Assembly: GCF_030269445.1 (NCBI RefSeq)
Contig: NZ_BSTJ01000013.1
Span: 161,454-225,453 of the forward strand
Direction of reading: 5' to 3'
Source: Actinoallomurus iriomotensis
Lineage (GTDB): Bacteria; Actinomycetota; Actinomycetes; Streptosporangiales; Streptosporangiaceae
DNA length: 64,000 nucleotides
Translations under genes and position numbers: made by a program
Shown here: piece by piece, positions 16,277 through 25,101 of the stretch
Position numbering within the stretch: position 1 is the stretch's first letter
Layout of the letters: every line of letters begins with the position of its first letter
The notes under the pieces: generated by a model
The model's input: the letters and a program-made list of their open reading frames with translations, nothing else
Told to the model about the DNA's origin: nothing
Database searches by the model: none

Positions 16277-16639
16277 GTGCCCGACGGACCGGACGATCTG
16301 TCTTTCGACGATTTCAGTGCGTGGACGCATCGCCAGACGCGCCTGATCGCGGATAGGTCGACTGCCGACATCCACAGCGACCTGTTCATCTACATGCAGG
16401 CCGCCAAGCTCGTCGAAGAGGTCGGGGAGCTGCACGCGCAGCTACTCGGCCGGAGCAAGCTGCAGAGGCGCGACAAGGGGCAGGAGTTCAGCCGGACCGC
16501 CCTTGAGGGCGAGGTCGCGGACGTCATGATCTGTACAGCGATACTCGCGCAGGCCGCCGGTGTGGATTTTCGTGCGGCACTCCGCGCGAAGATGCACACG
16601 GTGGACGGGCGAGACCAGGCAGAGGACGTCCGAGAGTAG
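16277..16639 (+). CDS. MazG-like nucleotide pyrophosphohydrolase
   Basis: A 120-residue all-alpha NTP pyrophosphatase of the MazG-like type. The Mg-binding motif is split over two helices as in the family: KLVEEVGELHAQLLG with E47, E48 and E51, and EGEVADVMICTAILAQAAGV with E79 and D82. Such enzymes hydrolyse (d)NTPs to monophosphates. The start is a GTG at 16277. It lies downstream of an HD phosphohydrolase on the same strand, and the convergent radical SAM gene ends 24 bases after it. The substrate cannot be told from the sequence. Confidence 0.85.
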   Translation: MPDGPDDLSFDDFSAWTHRQTRLIADRSTADIHSDLFIYMQAAKLVEEVGELHAQLLGRSKLQRRDKGQEFSRTALEGEVADVMICTAILAQAAGVDFRAALRAKMHTVDGRDQAEDVRE

Positions 16640-16663
16640 CGGGCAGGGCGGTCCGGCGAGGAG

Positions 16664-17977
16664 TCAGGCCGTCTGCTTTCCCCACCTTGCTTCGATGAAG
16701 GTCTCGATCTCCAGGTAGGCCGCCTCCAGTTCGGCGAACTCGCTGTCAGTGCCCCACCAGTGGCGGTTGTTGTGAAGGATCTGGAACTTCTCCCAGTTAC
16801 CGTCCCAGCCTGGAGCGCGATGAGTGCCGCGGACGCCGAACTCCAGGGGATTGTCGTACACGTAGGTGCCGGGTAGCGGGACGAATCTGAACAGGGAGAC
16901 GCGGGCTATCTTGTCGCTCAACTTGTCCAGCAGATCGATGGTCTCGCGGGTCGTCTCGAGATTCTCTCCCGGGTAGCCATGGATGATGAAAGTTTTCGGT
17001 TCGATTCCGGCGTCGACCGTCCACTGGATGGCGTTGGTGATGTGCTCTTGCGTGGTGTGCTTCTTCATTGCCTTCAGGAGCCGCTCGCTGCCGGACTCGA
17101 CCCCGTACTTCACCTCGATACAGCCCGAGGCGGCCATCTCTTGCAGGAGGTCGGGGTCGATGGTGTCGACGCGGGACAGCGCGGTCCAGCGCAGACCGAG
17201 ATCGGCGATCCTGCGGCAGATCTCCCGGACGCGCTGTTTGTTGACGATGAAGTTGTCATCGACGATGGCGAACCCGCCGATGCCGTACTCGGAGACGAGG
17301 TGCTCGAGCTCGTAGCGCGCGCTGTCGCCGTTGCGGTACTGGATCCGAGTCCTTCCGGCCGCGCAGAAGGCGCAGGGGAACGGACATCCGCGGCTGAACA
17401 TCGCATGCGCCATGGGGATGTCGTAGTCTCCCAGCCGGTCGTTGACCACGAAGTCTTCCACGTCAAGGAGGTCACGTGCGGGCAGCGGCAGATGACTGAT
17501 GTCCTTCGACGGCGGCTTCGGCGGATTCCGTCGCAACGTTCCATCATCGAGCCAAAGCACACCGGGAACCGACTCGAACCGCCGATCGTGGCAGTGCGCG
17601 AGGATCTCCACGATGGCCTCGTCGGCGTCACCGTACGAAACGATGTCGGCACGGAAGTCCCGCAGACTTTCCTCCGGATAGAAATTCGCGTGAACCCCTC
17701 CGGTCATGATCAGGGCACCGTCGTCGATCAGCGCGGTGTCGCGGGCCGCCAGCATGATTCCGTACGTGGCCGACGATGACAGGCTGAAGCCGACGGCGTC
17801 GAAGCCCCGTAGGTCGTGCACGGGGCCGTTCTTGTTCACCTTCCGGATTTCGACATGATGGCCGGCGTCTCGAATCGCCGCTGCGAGATAAAGAACGCCG
17901 AAGGGTGGGAACTCCTTGCGATTCTCCTTGAACCGCGCCATATCGTATACCTCGGGATAGAGTAATACGACGTTCAC
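16664..17977 (-). CDS. B12-binding radical SAM protein
   Basis: A 437-residue enzyme with two modules. Residues 1-130 form a cobalamin-binding Rossmann-like domain (VNVVLLYPEVYDMARFKENR, FPPFGVLYLAAAIRDAGHHV, GFDAVGFSLSSSATY). Residues about 185-400 form the radical SAM barrel with the cluster motif CPFPCAFC (C198, C202, C205), followed by GFAIVDDNFIVNKQRVREIC, EVKYGVESGSERLLKAM and FIIHGYPGENLETTRETIDL. The GTG at 17977 is chosen because AAGGGAG lies just upstream. Members carry out methylations, ring changes and other radical chemistry in natural-product or lipid pathways. An MFS exporter lies 127 bases upstream on the same strand, so the pair could make and export a small molecule. No other pathway genes are visible. 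Confidence 0.88.
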   Translation of the reverse strand: MNVVLLYPEVYDMARFKENRKEFPPFGVLYLAAAIRDAGHHVEIRKVNKNGPVHDLRGFDAVGFSLSSSATYGIMLAARDTALIDDGALIMTGGVHANFYPEESLRDFRADIVSYGDADEAIVEILAHCHDRRFESVPGVLWLDDGTLRRNPPKPPSKDISHLPLPARDLLDVEDFVVNDRLGDYDIPMAHAMFSRGCPFPCAFCAAGRTRIQYRNGDSARYELEHLVSEYGIGGFAIVDDNFIVNKQRVREICRRIADLGLRWTALSRVDTIDPDLLQEMAASGCIEVKYGVESGSERLLKAMKKHTTQEHITNAIQWTVDAGIEPKTFIIHGYPGENLETTRETIDLLDKLSDKIARVSLFRFVPLPGTYVYDNPLEFGVRGTHRAPGWDGNWEKFQILHNNRHWWGTDSEFAELEAAYLEIETFIEARWGKQTA

Positions 17978-18104
17978 GTAGACTCCCTTCCGTGTGGCGA
18001 TCCGGAGCATTGACGGCGATGCTAAACAAGCAACCGAGGAACTACAAGACTTTTCTGGCAGATGTGAAGTAACCGTCCAGTTTGATGTCCTTGGTGCGGA
18101 TGGG

Positions 18105-19346
18105 TCAGCTGATACCAATGGCTTCAGACGACTCGTCGGCACTGCCGAATCGGTCGCGCTCCACCCCGGTCTCAACAGCCTTCGAGCGTCGCCAGAGCGG
18201 AAGGCTCAACATCATGAGAAGAAGACACGAAAGACCGGTGACGGCAAGCGACCAGTGAGTGCCCCAGCCGTCGATCAGGTAACCCGTGATCGGCCCTGCG
18301 GCGGCCAGGCCGAGTGTGAGCGCGGTGCTGTGCAGGCCGACGGCCTCGCCGCGAGCGGCGGCGGGCACGCGTTGGCTGAGGGCGTCAATGGTGGCGGTCA
18401 TGGCAGGGGCGCCGAGGAATCCGGCCGGGATGAGAGCCAGGGTGAGCAGTTGCCAGGAACCGACCAGCCCGACCGGCGCGGTGAGCGCGGCCATGCATCC
18501 GGTCAGGAGCAGGGGCGAGAGCGCACGGGGCAGCGCCCCGTAGGCGAATCCGCCCGCCAGGGATGACAGGCCGAACAGTGCGATGACCAGACCGGTCCAT
18601 CGAGTGGCCGCGTCGGCCTTGATCGCCGCGACGATGTCGAGCTGAATCGCGGTCAGCATGAAGGCGACTGCGAACGCGACCGCGAGCAGGGCGAACAGCG
18701 CTGGAGTCATCCACTGCCGACGGGGAGGCGCGGTCCAGTCCGTTTTCGAACCGTGTCCGGCTCGTGTCGGTGGGTCCACCACGAACAGGGCCACTCCGGA
18801 TCCGGTCATACCCATGCCGACCAGCGCCATCGTCGCGCTGCCACCGATCGCGGTGTTGGCGGCTACGGCGACGGCCGGCCCGACCATGGCGCTCACCTCG
18901 ACGAGCATCGAGTCGAGCGTGAAGGCGGTGCGGCGCCGTTCCGCCGGTACCACCACCGCCAAGCATTGGCGGATGATGCTGAACACCGGCAGCATCAGCA
19001 TTCCGTCGACGAAGGCGCCGGCGAGCAGCGCCTCGTACGGGAGAGATCCGGCCGAAAGCCAGAAGACCAGCTGAACGCACGTGGTGACCGCAACGACCGG
19101 ACGGATGCCGTACCGGTCCACGAACCGTCCGGCGAACGGAGCACCTGCCGCCTGCCCGGCGGTTGCCGCCGCGCCGACCAGGCCCGCCGATAAGAAGCCC
19201 AATCGCAGGTCGCCGACCACGTACAGGGTCAGAGTCAGTGAAACAGCGATTATCGGAATTCGACCGATCACGCCGACCAGCAGCAACGCCTTGGTCCCTG
19301 GGATCGCCAGCACTCGCCGATACGGTTCAAGGAACATGTCCGCCAT
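18105..19346 (-). CDS. MFS transporter
   Basis: A protein of about 413 residues with roughly twelve hydrophobic helices. Helices 2-3 are joined by the MFS signature-like loop GRFVDRYGIRPVVA. The central loop after helix 6 (VDPPTRAGHGSKTDWTAPPR) divides the two halves, and the C-terminal tail is polar. Family knowledge suggests proton-driven drug or metabolite export (DHA type). The ATG at 19346 is one of three close candidates (TTG 19352, ATG 19337) and none has a strong Shine-Dalgarno. The radical SAM gene follows on the same strand. The 5' flank is decayed IS DNA. Confidence 0.82.
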   Translation of the reverse strand: MADMFLEPYRRVLAIPGTKALLLVGVIGRIPIIAVSLTLTLYVVGDLRLGFLSAGLVGAAATAGQAAGAPFAGRFVDRYGIRPVVAVTTCVQLVFWLSAGSLPYEALLAGAFVDGMLMLPVFSIIRQCLAVVVPAERRRTAFTLDSMLVEVSAMVGPAVAVAANTAIGGSATMALVGMGMTGSGVALFVVDPPTRAGHGSKTDWTAPPRRQWMTPALFALLAVAFAVAFMLTAIQLDIVAAIKADAATRWTGLVIALFGLSSLAGGFAYGALPRALSPLLLTGCMAALTAPVGLVGSWQLLTLALIPAGFLGAPAMTATIDALSQRVPAAARGEAVGLHSTALTLGLAAAGPITGYLIDGWGTHWSLAVTGLSCLLLMMLSLPLWRRSKAVETGVERDRFGSADESSEAIGIS

Positions 19347-19696
19347 GATCAACAGTCAGAGCGACCAGTAGCAAATCGGGCGGCCCAGGACCAAATCATC
19401 GGTGACCCCGAGTGTCAACAACGTCCGACAGTGTTAGACGTCGGTGCAGACCGAACCCTGTGATCACTGCGGACGCGGAGAACGTAGCCGCGTTGATGGC
19501 CAGTCTTCCGGGTCGAGCAGCGCGACCGCCGCTCCGCCGAGCCCGAAGCCGGCGATCCGCGTCGACTGGTCGGTCGCCGTGCGCAGCGCCTGGCCGACCG
19601 GTTACCTCTCGCCCGGCAGCACATCCGCCCGCGAGGACGAGGTCGCCTGGCTGCGGCGCGCACTCCTGGAATGGGGTGGTCCGGCTCGATGCAGCG
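19347..19696. other. Intergenic region, no gene recognised
   Basis: A spacer upstream of the MFS gene, which should contain its promoter near 19380-19450. Open frames on both strands are short and arginine-rich as expected of shadow reading, and none shows a domain. Confidence 0.4.
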
Positions 19697-19894
19697 ATGA
19701 GCTCGCTATCGGTTTGGGCGCGCGTATTGCTGGCCGCAGAGATTGCTTTTGTTAGCGATCTTGTGGGTTCGGGGTGGGAATGGTCGGCGACCACAGGATT
19801 CAGTGACTCGTCGAGCATTCGAATACTGCGTGCAATCCAGCTCAAGTTGGCCAGGGTGGTAAGGCCTTACTTTGGAAAGCGGCCGAGTGTGTGA
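19697..19894 (+). CDS. Hypothetical protein, probably C-terminal fragment
   Basis: From an ATG at 19697 the frame encodes 65 residues, including AEIAFVSDLVGSGWEWSATT and SIRILRAIQLKLARVV, and ends at a TGA at 19894. Codon use is less GC-biased than in the neighbours. The segment looks like the end of a longer protein rather than a complete one, and no ribosome binding site is seen. It lies between the MFS gene and an IS701 remnant. Confidence 0.3.
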   Translation: MSSLSVWARVLLAAEIAFVSDLVGSGWEWSATTGFSDSSSIRILRAIQLKLARVVRPYFGKRPSV

Positions 19895-19981
19895 GAATCG
19901 CCAGGTTGTACTTCTGGTGAACGAAGGGTTCGTCGAAGAAAGGAGCCCCGCCGGAGCCGCAGCCGTGGTCTGAACCACGTC

Positions 19982-20437
19982 ATGGCGGTCTCGTGTGGCC
20001 ACCCGCTGATGCTGGCGGGCGCCGAGACCCGCGCTGACCGCGCCGCCCTCGCTTTGGACGCCACGTCATGGCAGTGGTACTCCTACGGCGGCGGCGCCAA
20101 CGATCACCGGTTCTACTACTGGGCCTCGATCACGCTGGACGACACCGAATGGGCGCTGGCCCGCCGTTCAAACCCCGACCCCTCCGACCTTGCCTTCTAT
20201 CGGTGTTTGGCCACCCGCCGGGTCGGCCTGCCCGAGCTGGTGCGGGTGGCCGGCTCCCGGTGGGGTGTCGAAGTCGTTGAACTTTACCGAGAGCTGTTCC
20301 AGACGGCTAAGAACGAGGCTGCCACTGCCGAGTTCGTGCACACCGCATGGTACCGGCAGGTCACCCTCGCGGTGATCGTCCCCGCCCACCTGGCCTTCCT
20401 CGCCGCCGACCCGCTCCACAGACCTGCCTGCGGGTAG
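19982..20437 (+). pseudogene. IS701 family transposase, C-terminal fragment
   Basis: About 150 residues match the end of actinobacterial IS701 transposases: LDATSWQWYSYGGGANDHRF, YYWASITLDDTEWALARRS, LAFYRCLATRRVGLPELVRV and AGSRWGVE, with FQTAKNEA, the conserved glutamate region, and WYRQVTLAVIVPAHLAFLAA. A small disturbance (VVELYRELFQ) interrupts the usual WxxEExFQ motif. The N-terminal two thirds is absent, so the gene is dead. Confidence 0.75.
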
Positions 20438-20600
20438 GGCGAGGACCACCAGGGTCTCGTCACACATGGGCCCACCAGCAGGGGCGATCACATCGCGGAA
20501 CAATGAAGCGACCAAAGCCCTGTCCGCCGATGTGGCGCTCACTCCAGTATATGAACCAGGTCGGATAGGGTAATTATGAAATTTCTGATCGGGTGACGTT

Positions 20601-20858
20601 GTGGATTTCGGGCAGGCGCAGGCGGATATAATGGCCCTATTGAGTGAAGCGCCAATTGTTAGAGGTGACGTACGTGCTGACGTCAAGCAGTTGGTTTATG
20701 TGGGTGAGATAGGGCTCGCGTTTGATACTCTCTGCTCCTGGATGTACGAAGACTCACTTGCCATATCGCGCGAGTTTTATCAACGCCTCCTCCGGCTGTC
20801 GGTCGATTTGGGCGAGCCCGAAGCGGTGGAAAGACTTGATGAGCTTGTGACCGATTGA
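20601..20858 (+). CDS. MafI-like immunity protein (orphan)
   Basis: An 85-residue acidic protein from a GTG at 20601. The central sequence ADVKQLVYVGEIGLAFDTLC followed by SWMYEDSLAISREFYQRLL and PEAVERLDELV matches what I know of MafI-family immunity proteins, which neutralise the toxin domain of secreted polymorphic toxins. No toxin gene lies beside it: upstream is an IS701 remnant and downstream a tRNA-like remnant, so it is an orphan. GC content is clearly lower than in core genes, which fits transfer. The nearest toxin-like gene is the kinase-domain effector about 6 kb to the left, but it is unlikely to be the partner. Confidence 0.65.
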   Translation: MDFGQAQADIMALLSEAPIVRGDVRADVKQLVYVGEIGLAFDTLCSWMYEDSLAISREFYQRLLRLSVDLGEPEAVERLDELVTD

Positions 20859-21230
20859 TGCTAGGAGGAGTATGAGGTGACGACAGCCGGAACCGGTGAC
20901 GCTCGCGCTTGCTCGTCGCGGCCGGCCAACTGACGATCGCGACATAGATGATCCCGGCCCACGTGGCCATGTGGCTGAAGTCCGCGACTCAGCGTTGTCG
21001 CCTGGAGTCAAGCCGGCCGGGGACGCGGCCCACGAGATGCCTCCCGCTGCCTCGCGCTGAGCTGTCGCGACGATCCGGCTTTGCTGACCACCATGTCGGG
21101 GATGATGGGTGCTCCGTGGGTGCTCGTACGTCGCGGTACGTGCCGTCACGAAGTCACACGATCCGGCCGCCGAACCAACGGAGTCACGTACGAACCGGCA
21201 TAACCCGACAGCGAGAATACCGATCTGACA
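20859..21230. other. Intergenic region, no gene recognised
   Basis: About 370 bases between the MafI-like gene and the tRNA-like remnant. No convincing coding frame, transposase fragment or hairpin terminator was seen. Confidence 0.4.
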
Positions 21231-21285
21231 TGAGAGCAGCGGACTCTTAATCCGCGGGTTCGGAGTTCGACTCCCTTGCGGTGCG
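21231..21285 (+). other. Decayed tRNA-Lys(CTT) remnant, likely attachment-site scar
   Basis: GCGGA-CTCTTAA-TCCGC at 21239-21255 is a perfect anticodon arm with anticodon CTT (Lys). It is preceded by GAGAGC, as in the 3' side of a D-arm, and followed by GGGTT and a T-arm-like CGGAG-TTCGACT-CCCTT with two mismatches, then GCGGTGC. The 5' acceptor strand and D-loop are not recognisable, so the gene is not functional. It marks the right edge of the IS-rich region. Confidence 0.6.
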
Positions 21286-21666
21286 CTACCGCTTAGCTGG
21301 GCACGCTTGATGATTGCTCCTGCGTGTCGTTGCGTCCCCGAGGCGGGGATAGCGGCCAGCGGTAGACGAGTTCCCCGTGTGGTGGTGTCGCGACAATCAC
21401 CCCTACTCGGTTGCGTCGGCGCGGTCGGTCTGCAGAGTGCTCTGCCGATGTCACGGCTGCGCCCTGGTGATCCTCGAATGCCTCCACGTCGCCGAGATCG
21501 TGCGCTGGCGCTGGGGGACTGGGCGCTGAGGCCCGCGTCGGACCTTCGGTGGACGAAGGGTTCGCCGGGTCATGGCGTTATGGGGCGCGAGCACGGGGAA
21601 TGATCGCGAGGCAAGGTTGGGCAGCACCCCCCGAGGCCCAGGTCGTCGGCAGCGGGGGGTTAGGCA
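21286..21666. other. Intergenic region upstream of lipoprotein gene
   Basis: About 380 bases without a convincing gene. It must hold the promoter for the lipoprotein at 21667. No conserved domain is seen in the short open frames. Confidence 0.4.
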
Positions 21667-23106
21667 GTGTTGATCGGGACCGGACGCCGCAGTGCGGCGG
21701 CGATCGTCGGTGGGTTGGCCGCGGTGCTCGCCGTCGCCGGATGTGCGGGGGGCTCTCACAAGGCCGCCCCGGTGTCCAAGGCGACGGCCGTCGCGCCGGT
21801 CGCCACCGAGATGCAGGCCTATGTCGCCAAGGTCTGGCCGGAGGCCGGGAAGATCTGGCCCGGCGTCGTGCTGAAGGACCAGCGGATCGTCATCGGGGAC
21901 GGGCGTACGGCGCGGCTCATCAGTGTCGACGGCGTCGAGAATCTCACTCCCGCCGACCTCACCAAGCACAAGGTCCAGATCCCGTCGTCCGGTTCGCTCT
22001 ACACCAACTGGGACGGGCATCCGACCGTCGTCATCAACAGTGCCGACTCCTCGTACACCGACGAGGCCAAGGACGAGCACGCCAGCCTGTCGGCGATCCT
22101 GTTCGGGGCGGCGACCGACGAGCTGTTCCACTCGTGGCAGCAGCGCGGCAGAGCGCTGGACCGGCATCCGATGCGCGGCACCGAGTACCCGCTCGCGGTC
22201 ACGCCGCGGCTCTACCGCGCGATGATCTACAACGATGTGGTCGCCGCCTACCACGATCCGAAGCAGAAGCAGCAGCGGCTCGCGAACGCCGCGTACTGGT
22301 ACCAGAAGTGGCAGAAGGAGTACGCCGACGAGGCGAAGCACGCCGCCACCACCGACGCGTCCGAGGGCGCGGCGGGCTACTTCGACGCCGTCGCCTCGGC
22401 CATGGTCGGCGGCGCGGACCGTACGAAACCGGACGAGATACGGGAACACGTCGGGTTCGAGCCGCTCGACCAGGGCCTGGATCCGAGGCGCCTGACCGTC
22501 GACGGCGAGGCCGCGCCGCTCGGCGCCCTCGCCGGCCTGCTCCTGGACCAGGCGCAGGAGCACAACAAGAAGGAGAAGGACAAGCACGCGCTGTCCTGGC
22601 AGAAACAGGTCGCCCAGGGCGGCCAGACGCCGCTCGCGCTGCTGCTGCAAGGGGTCGCGCCGGTCGCCGAGCAGCCGTCGGACGGCCTGCGCCAGGCGAT
22701 CCAGGACGAGCTCGCCAAGCAGAACAGCGACCTGATCCCACGCTTCAACCCGCTGGTGCGGGCGTACAACAACAGCGGCGACGCGCTGCTGCTCGTACCG
22801 CTGGAGACCGCCACCGGCGACCTGGAGACGGGCGGCTACTACACGACCAAGAACGTGCCGTACGCGATGCTCGCCCGCCTGAACGGCACGTTCCGGTTCA
22901 CGTCCGGGCAGCTGACGGCGAAGGACGCGTCCGTGCTGACGGGCACGGTGGACGGCCACCAGTACGTGATCGTGCCGCTGGACCCGGAGCACAAGACGTC
23001 GAAGCTGTCGGACAACCGCCTGCAGCTGGACACGGGCCCGCTGACCGGCACGTTCCACGTGAAGGCCCAGAAACTGAACGGCCGCGAGGGCCTCGTCGTC
23101 CAGTGA
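21667..23106 (+). CDS. Predicted lipoprotein of unknown function
   Basis: A 479-residue protein from a GTG at 21667 with a G-rich ribosome binding site at 21653-21658. It opens with a lipoprotein signal: basic start, hydrophobic AAIVGGLAAVLAVAGC, and a lipobox ending at C26, so it should be anchored to the outer face of the membrane. The mature part is rich in charged helices (DPKQKQQRLANAAYWYQKWQ, QAQEHNKKEKDKHALSW) and ends with beta-rich sequence (GTFRFTSGQLTAKDASVLTG). Several features, such as a HSW helix and a long helical body, recall extracellular metallopeptidase-like folds, but no HExxH motif is present. No family was recognised. The next gene starts 73 bases downstream on the same strand. 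Confidence 0.8.
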   Translation: MLIGTGRRSAAAIVGGLAAVLAVAGCAGGSHKAAPVSKATAVAPVATEMQAYVAKVWPEAGKIWPGVVLKDQRIVIGDGRTARLISVDGVENLTPADLTKHKVQIPSSGSLYTNWDGHPTVVINSADSSYTDEAKDEHASLSAILFGAATDELFHSWQQRGRALDRHPMRGTEYPLAVTPRLYRAMIYNDVVAAYHDPKQKQQRLANAAYWYQKWQKEYADEAKHAATTDASEGAAGYFDAVASAMVGGADRTKPDEIREHVGFEPLDQGLDPRRLTVDGEAAPLGALAGLLLDQAQEHNKKEKDKHALSWQKQVAQGGQTPLALLLQGVAPVAEQPSDGLRQAIQDELAKQNSDLIPRFNPLVRAYNNSGDALLLVPLETATGDLETGGYYTTKNVPYAMLARLNGTFRFTSGQLTAKDASVLTGTVDGHQYVIVPLDPEHKTSKLSDNRLQLDTGPLTGTFHVKAQKLNGREGLVVQ

Positions 23107-23179
23107 CGCCGAGGAGACATCCCTAGGATCGCGATGCCGGGCCGAGCCGCGCCCGGCACGCGGCGAGGGGAGACGAGCG

Positions 23180-25093
23180 GTGGCCGACCGGGCGGAGGAC
23201 GGCCTCGGTGGTACGGCGGAGACCATTCGCCGGCTGGTGTCACTCCTTCCGCCGGACCTGCGGGACCGCGCGTCGTCGGAACTCCGGGCCGAGGGCCTCG
23301 ATCCGGGAGAACCGGCCGAGCCCCGCGGTACGGCCGGGCCTCCCGCCGCACGGTCTTACGCTGCGCCGCCTTTCGCCCCGCCGTCTTCCGCCGCGTCATC
23401 TCTCGGGGCCGGGCTCGGGCGGTCGTTGCGGGCCGCCGGGACGGTGCTCGAATGTGATGCCGTCCTGTCCGCCGCACGGCGACCGGACTGGGACGCGCTC
23501 GCCGGCGAGCATCGGCGGGAGCCGTTCGAACGGTCGCAGCGACGGGCTCTGATCGCGCACCCCGACTGTCCCGACGCCCTGACGCGGGCCCTGCTCACGC
23601 CGTGGGACTCTCTCGTGGCGGGGCGGCTCGCGTCGCGGCGGCGGGCCGTTCCGCCGTGGGCCTGGCGGGCGGCCCTGACACGCATCGGGGAGATGCGGCC
23701 GTGGTTCTTCCGCCGCGTGCTCACCGAGGAGACGGTCGAGGAGCTCATCCTCACCACCCCGCGCCTGGACCTTCTGGTCCGGGCCGTCGCCGGGTACGAC
23801 CACAACGGTCACCGGGAGGCGCGGGCGTTCTGGGAGTGCGCGGGGCGGCTGCTGCGGAGCCGGCTCCACGACGACCGGGACGGCTGGCCGGCCGCCGCCG
23901 CGGCGCTGCCGTCCCATCCGGGGACGTTCACCGGCCTGCTCCGCCGGATCCAGACCCCGTCGGCCCACGACGACCTGCCCCGCCGGCTCCCGGACGTGAC
24001 CGCCCGGACCGCCTCGTCGCGTCGGCCCGAGGTCCCGTCGGCCGATGCTGCCCCGTCTCACCGGCTCGGTGACCGTCCGGACGAGCCCGGTCGTCCTAGC
24101 CGGCTCCCGGACGCGACCGCCCGGACCGCCCCGTCGCGTCGGCCCGAGCCCCCGCCGGCCGACGCCGACCCGTCTCACCGGCTCGGCGATCGCCCGGACG
24201 AGCCCGGCCGCGCCGACCTGCGTGTTCTCGCTCAGGCGCCCGACGCGGTGCTCGCGGACGTCATCGCGGGGCTCGCGGATCCGGTCCTGGAGGACATGTA
24301 CGACCGCGACCTGGCGCGCTTGCGGACCCGGGAGTACCTGACCGGCATGGTCGTGGACCGGTTGGTCGCCGCCGGAGTGCCGCCGCGGCCCGTCTTCGCC
24401 CGCTGGACGTACGGCGCGATGGCCACGTCGGCGACGCGGGCCTGGGCGCACGGGCTGAACTGGATGCTCGACCAGGTCAACGAGAGCAGGGCCGGGTACG
24501 ACGTGACGTTGCGCCGCCTGCTCGCGGCCCGCCTGCCGCGCCCGGGCGCGGTGACGGACCTGGCCGGGGCGCTCCACGCCTGCGCGGGCGCGGTCGAGGC
24601 CGAGGCGTTGCTCACGGCGATGTACGGGCCGGACGGGTCGCCGCCGTGGCACGGGCTGGTCCTCGCCCACCACGACACGCCGTTCCGCGAGCCGGTGCTG
24701 TGCGTCCTGGCCGCCCGCGAAGGGCTGCCCGCGGCCCTGGTCGAGGACCTGCCCGCCCGCGACCTCTTCCTGCTGGCCGCCCACAGCCGGGCGGCGGCGC
24801 GCGTGATCGTGACGATGCTGCACCGCACGCCCGACTCCCGGCCTCTCCTCCGCCGGGTACGGGCCGAGGGTTTCCTGGACGACGGCGAGCTGGTGAGGAC
24901 GACCCGCCCGGCCAGGGCGCTCCTGGCCTACGCGTGCCGCCCGGAGACACCCGGCGCCGTCATCGAGCACTGCTCCCGCCTGGTCGAGGCGGCGGCGCGG
25001 GCGGCTCCGGCGGGGTTCTGGCCCGCGTTGTGGCGGTCGCTGCCCGCCTTCGACGGCAGCCTCCCCGAGCTACTGAAAGCGGCCGGCGAGTGA
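23180..25093 (+). CDS. Large hypothetical protein with internal 39-residue repeats
   Basis: A 637-residue, Arg/Ala/Leu-rich protein from a GTG at 23180. There is no signal peptide, membrane helix or known catalytic motif. It has an N-terminal helical section (GTAETIRRLVSLLPPDLRDR), a region with DWDALAGEHRREPFERSQRR and LIAHPDCPDALTRALL resembling repetitive helical scaffold proteins, a disordered proline-rich centre, and a long helical C-terminal half. The centre holds two tandem copies of a 39-residue unit (listed separately). HPDCPDALTRALL-type repeats occur in uncharacterised actinobacterial proteins. No function can be assigned. It follows the lipoprotein gene on the same strand and converges on the channel-like gene with an 8-base gap. 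Confidence 0.75.
   Translation: MADRAEDGLGGTAETIRRLVSLLPPDLRDRASSELRAEGLDPGEPAEPRGTAGPPAARSYAAPPFAPPSSAASSLGAGLGRSLRAAGTVLECDAVLSAARRPDWDALAGEHRREPFERSQRRALIAHPDCPDALTRALLTPWDSLVAGRLASRRRAVPPWAWRAALTRIGEMRPWFFRRVLTEETVEELILTTPRLDLLVRAVAGYDHNGHREARAFWECAGRLLRSRLHDDRDGWPAAAAALPSHPGTFTGLLRRIQTPSAHDDLPRRLPDVTARTASSRRPEVPSADAAPSHRLGDRPDEPGRPSRLPDATARTAPSRRPEPPPADADPSHRLGDRPDEPGRADLRVLAQAPDAVLADVIAGLADPVLEDMYDRDLARLRTREYLTGMVVDRLVAAGVPPRPVFARWTYGAMATSATRAWAHGLNWMLDQVNESRAGYDVTLRRLLAARLPRPGAVTDLAGALHACAGAVEAEALLTAMYGPDGSPPWHGLVLAHHDTPFREPVLCVLAAREGLPAALVEDLPARDLFLLAAHSRAAARVIVTMLHRTPDSRPLLRRVRAEGFLDDGELVRTTRPARALLAYACRPETPGAVIEHCSRLVEAAARAAPAGFWPALWRSLPAFDGSLPELLKAAGE
23984..24217 (+). repeat. Two tandem 117-bp units inside the 637-residue gene
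   Basis: Unit one runs 23984-24100 and unit two 24101-24217. Each encodes RLPDxTARTxxSRRPE and SHRLGDRPDEPGR. They differ at scattered positions, so the duplication is not brand new, and it keeps the reading frame. Confidence 0.85.
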
Positions 25094-25101
25094 CCGGGAC
25101 G

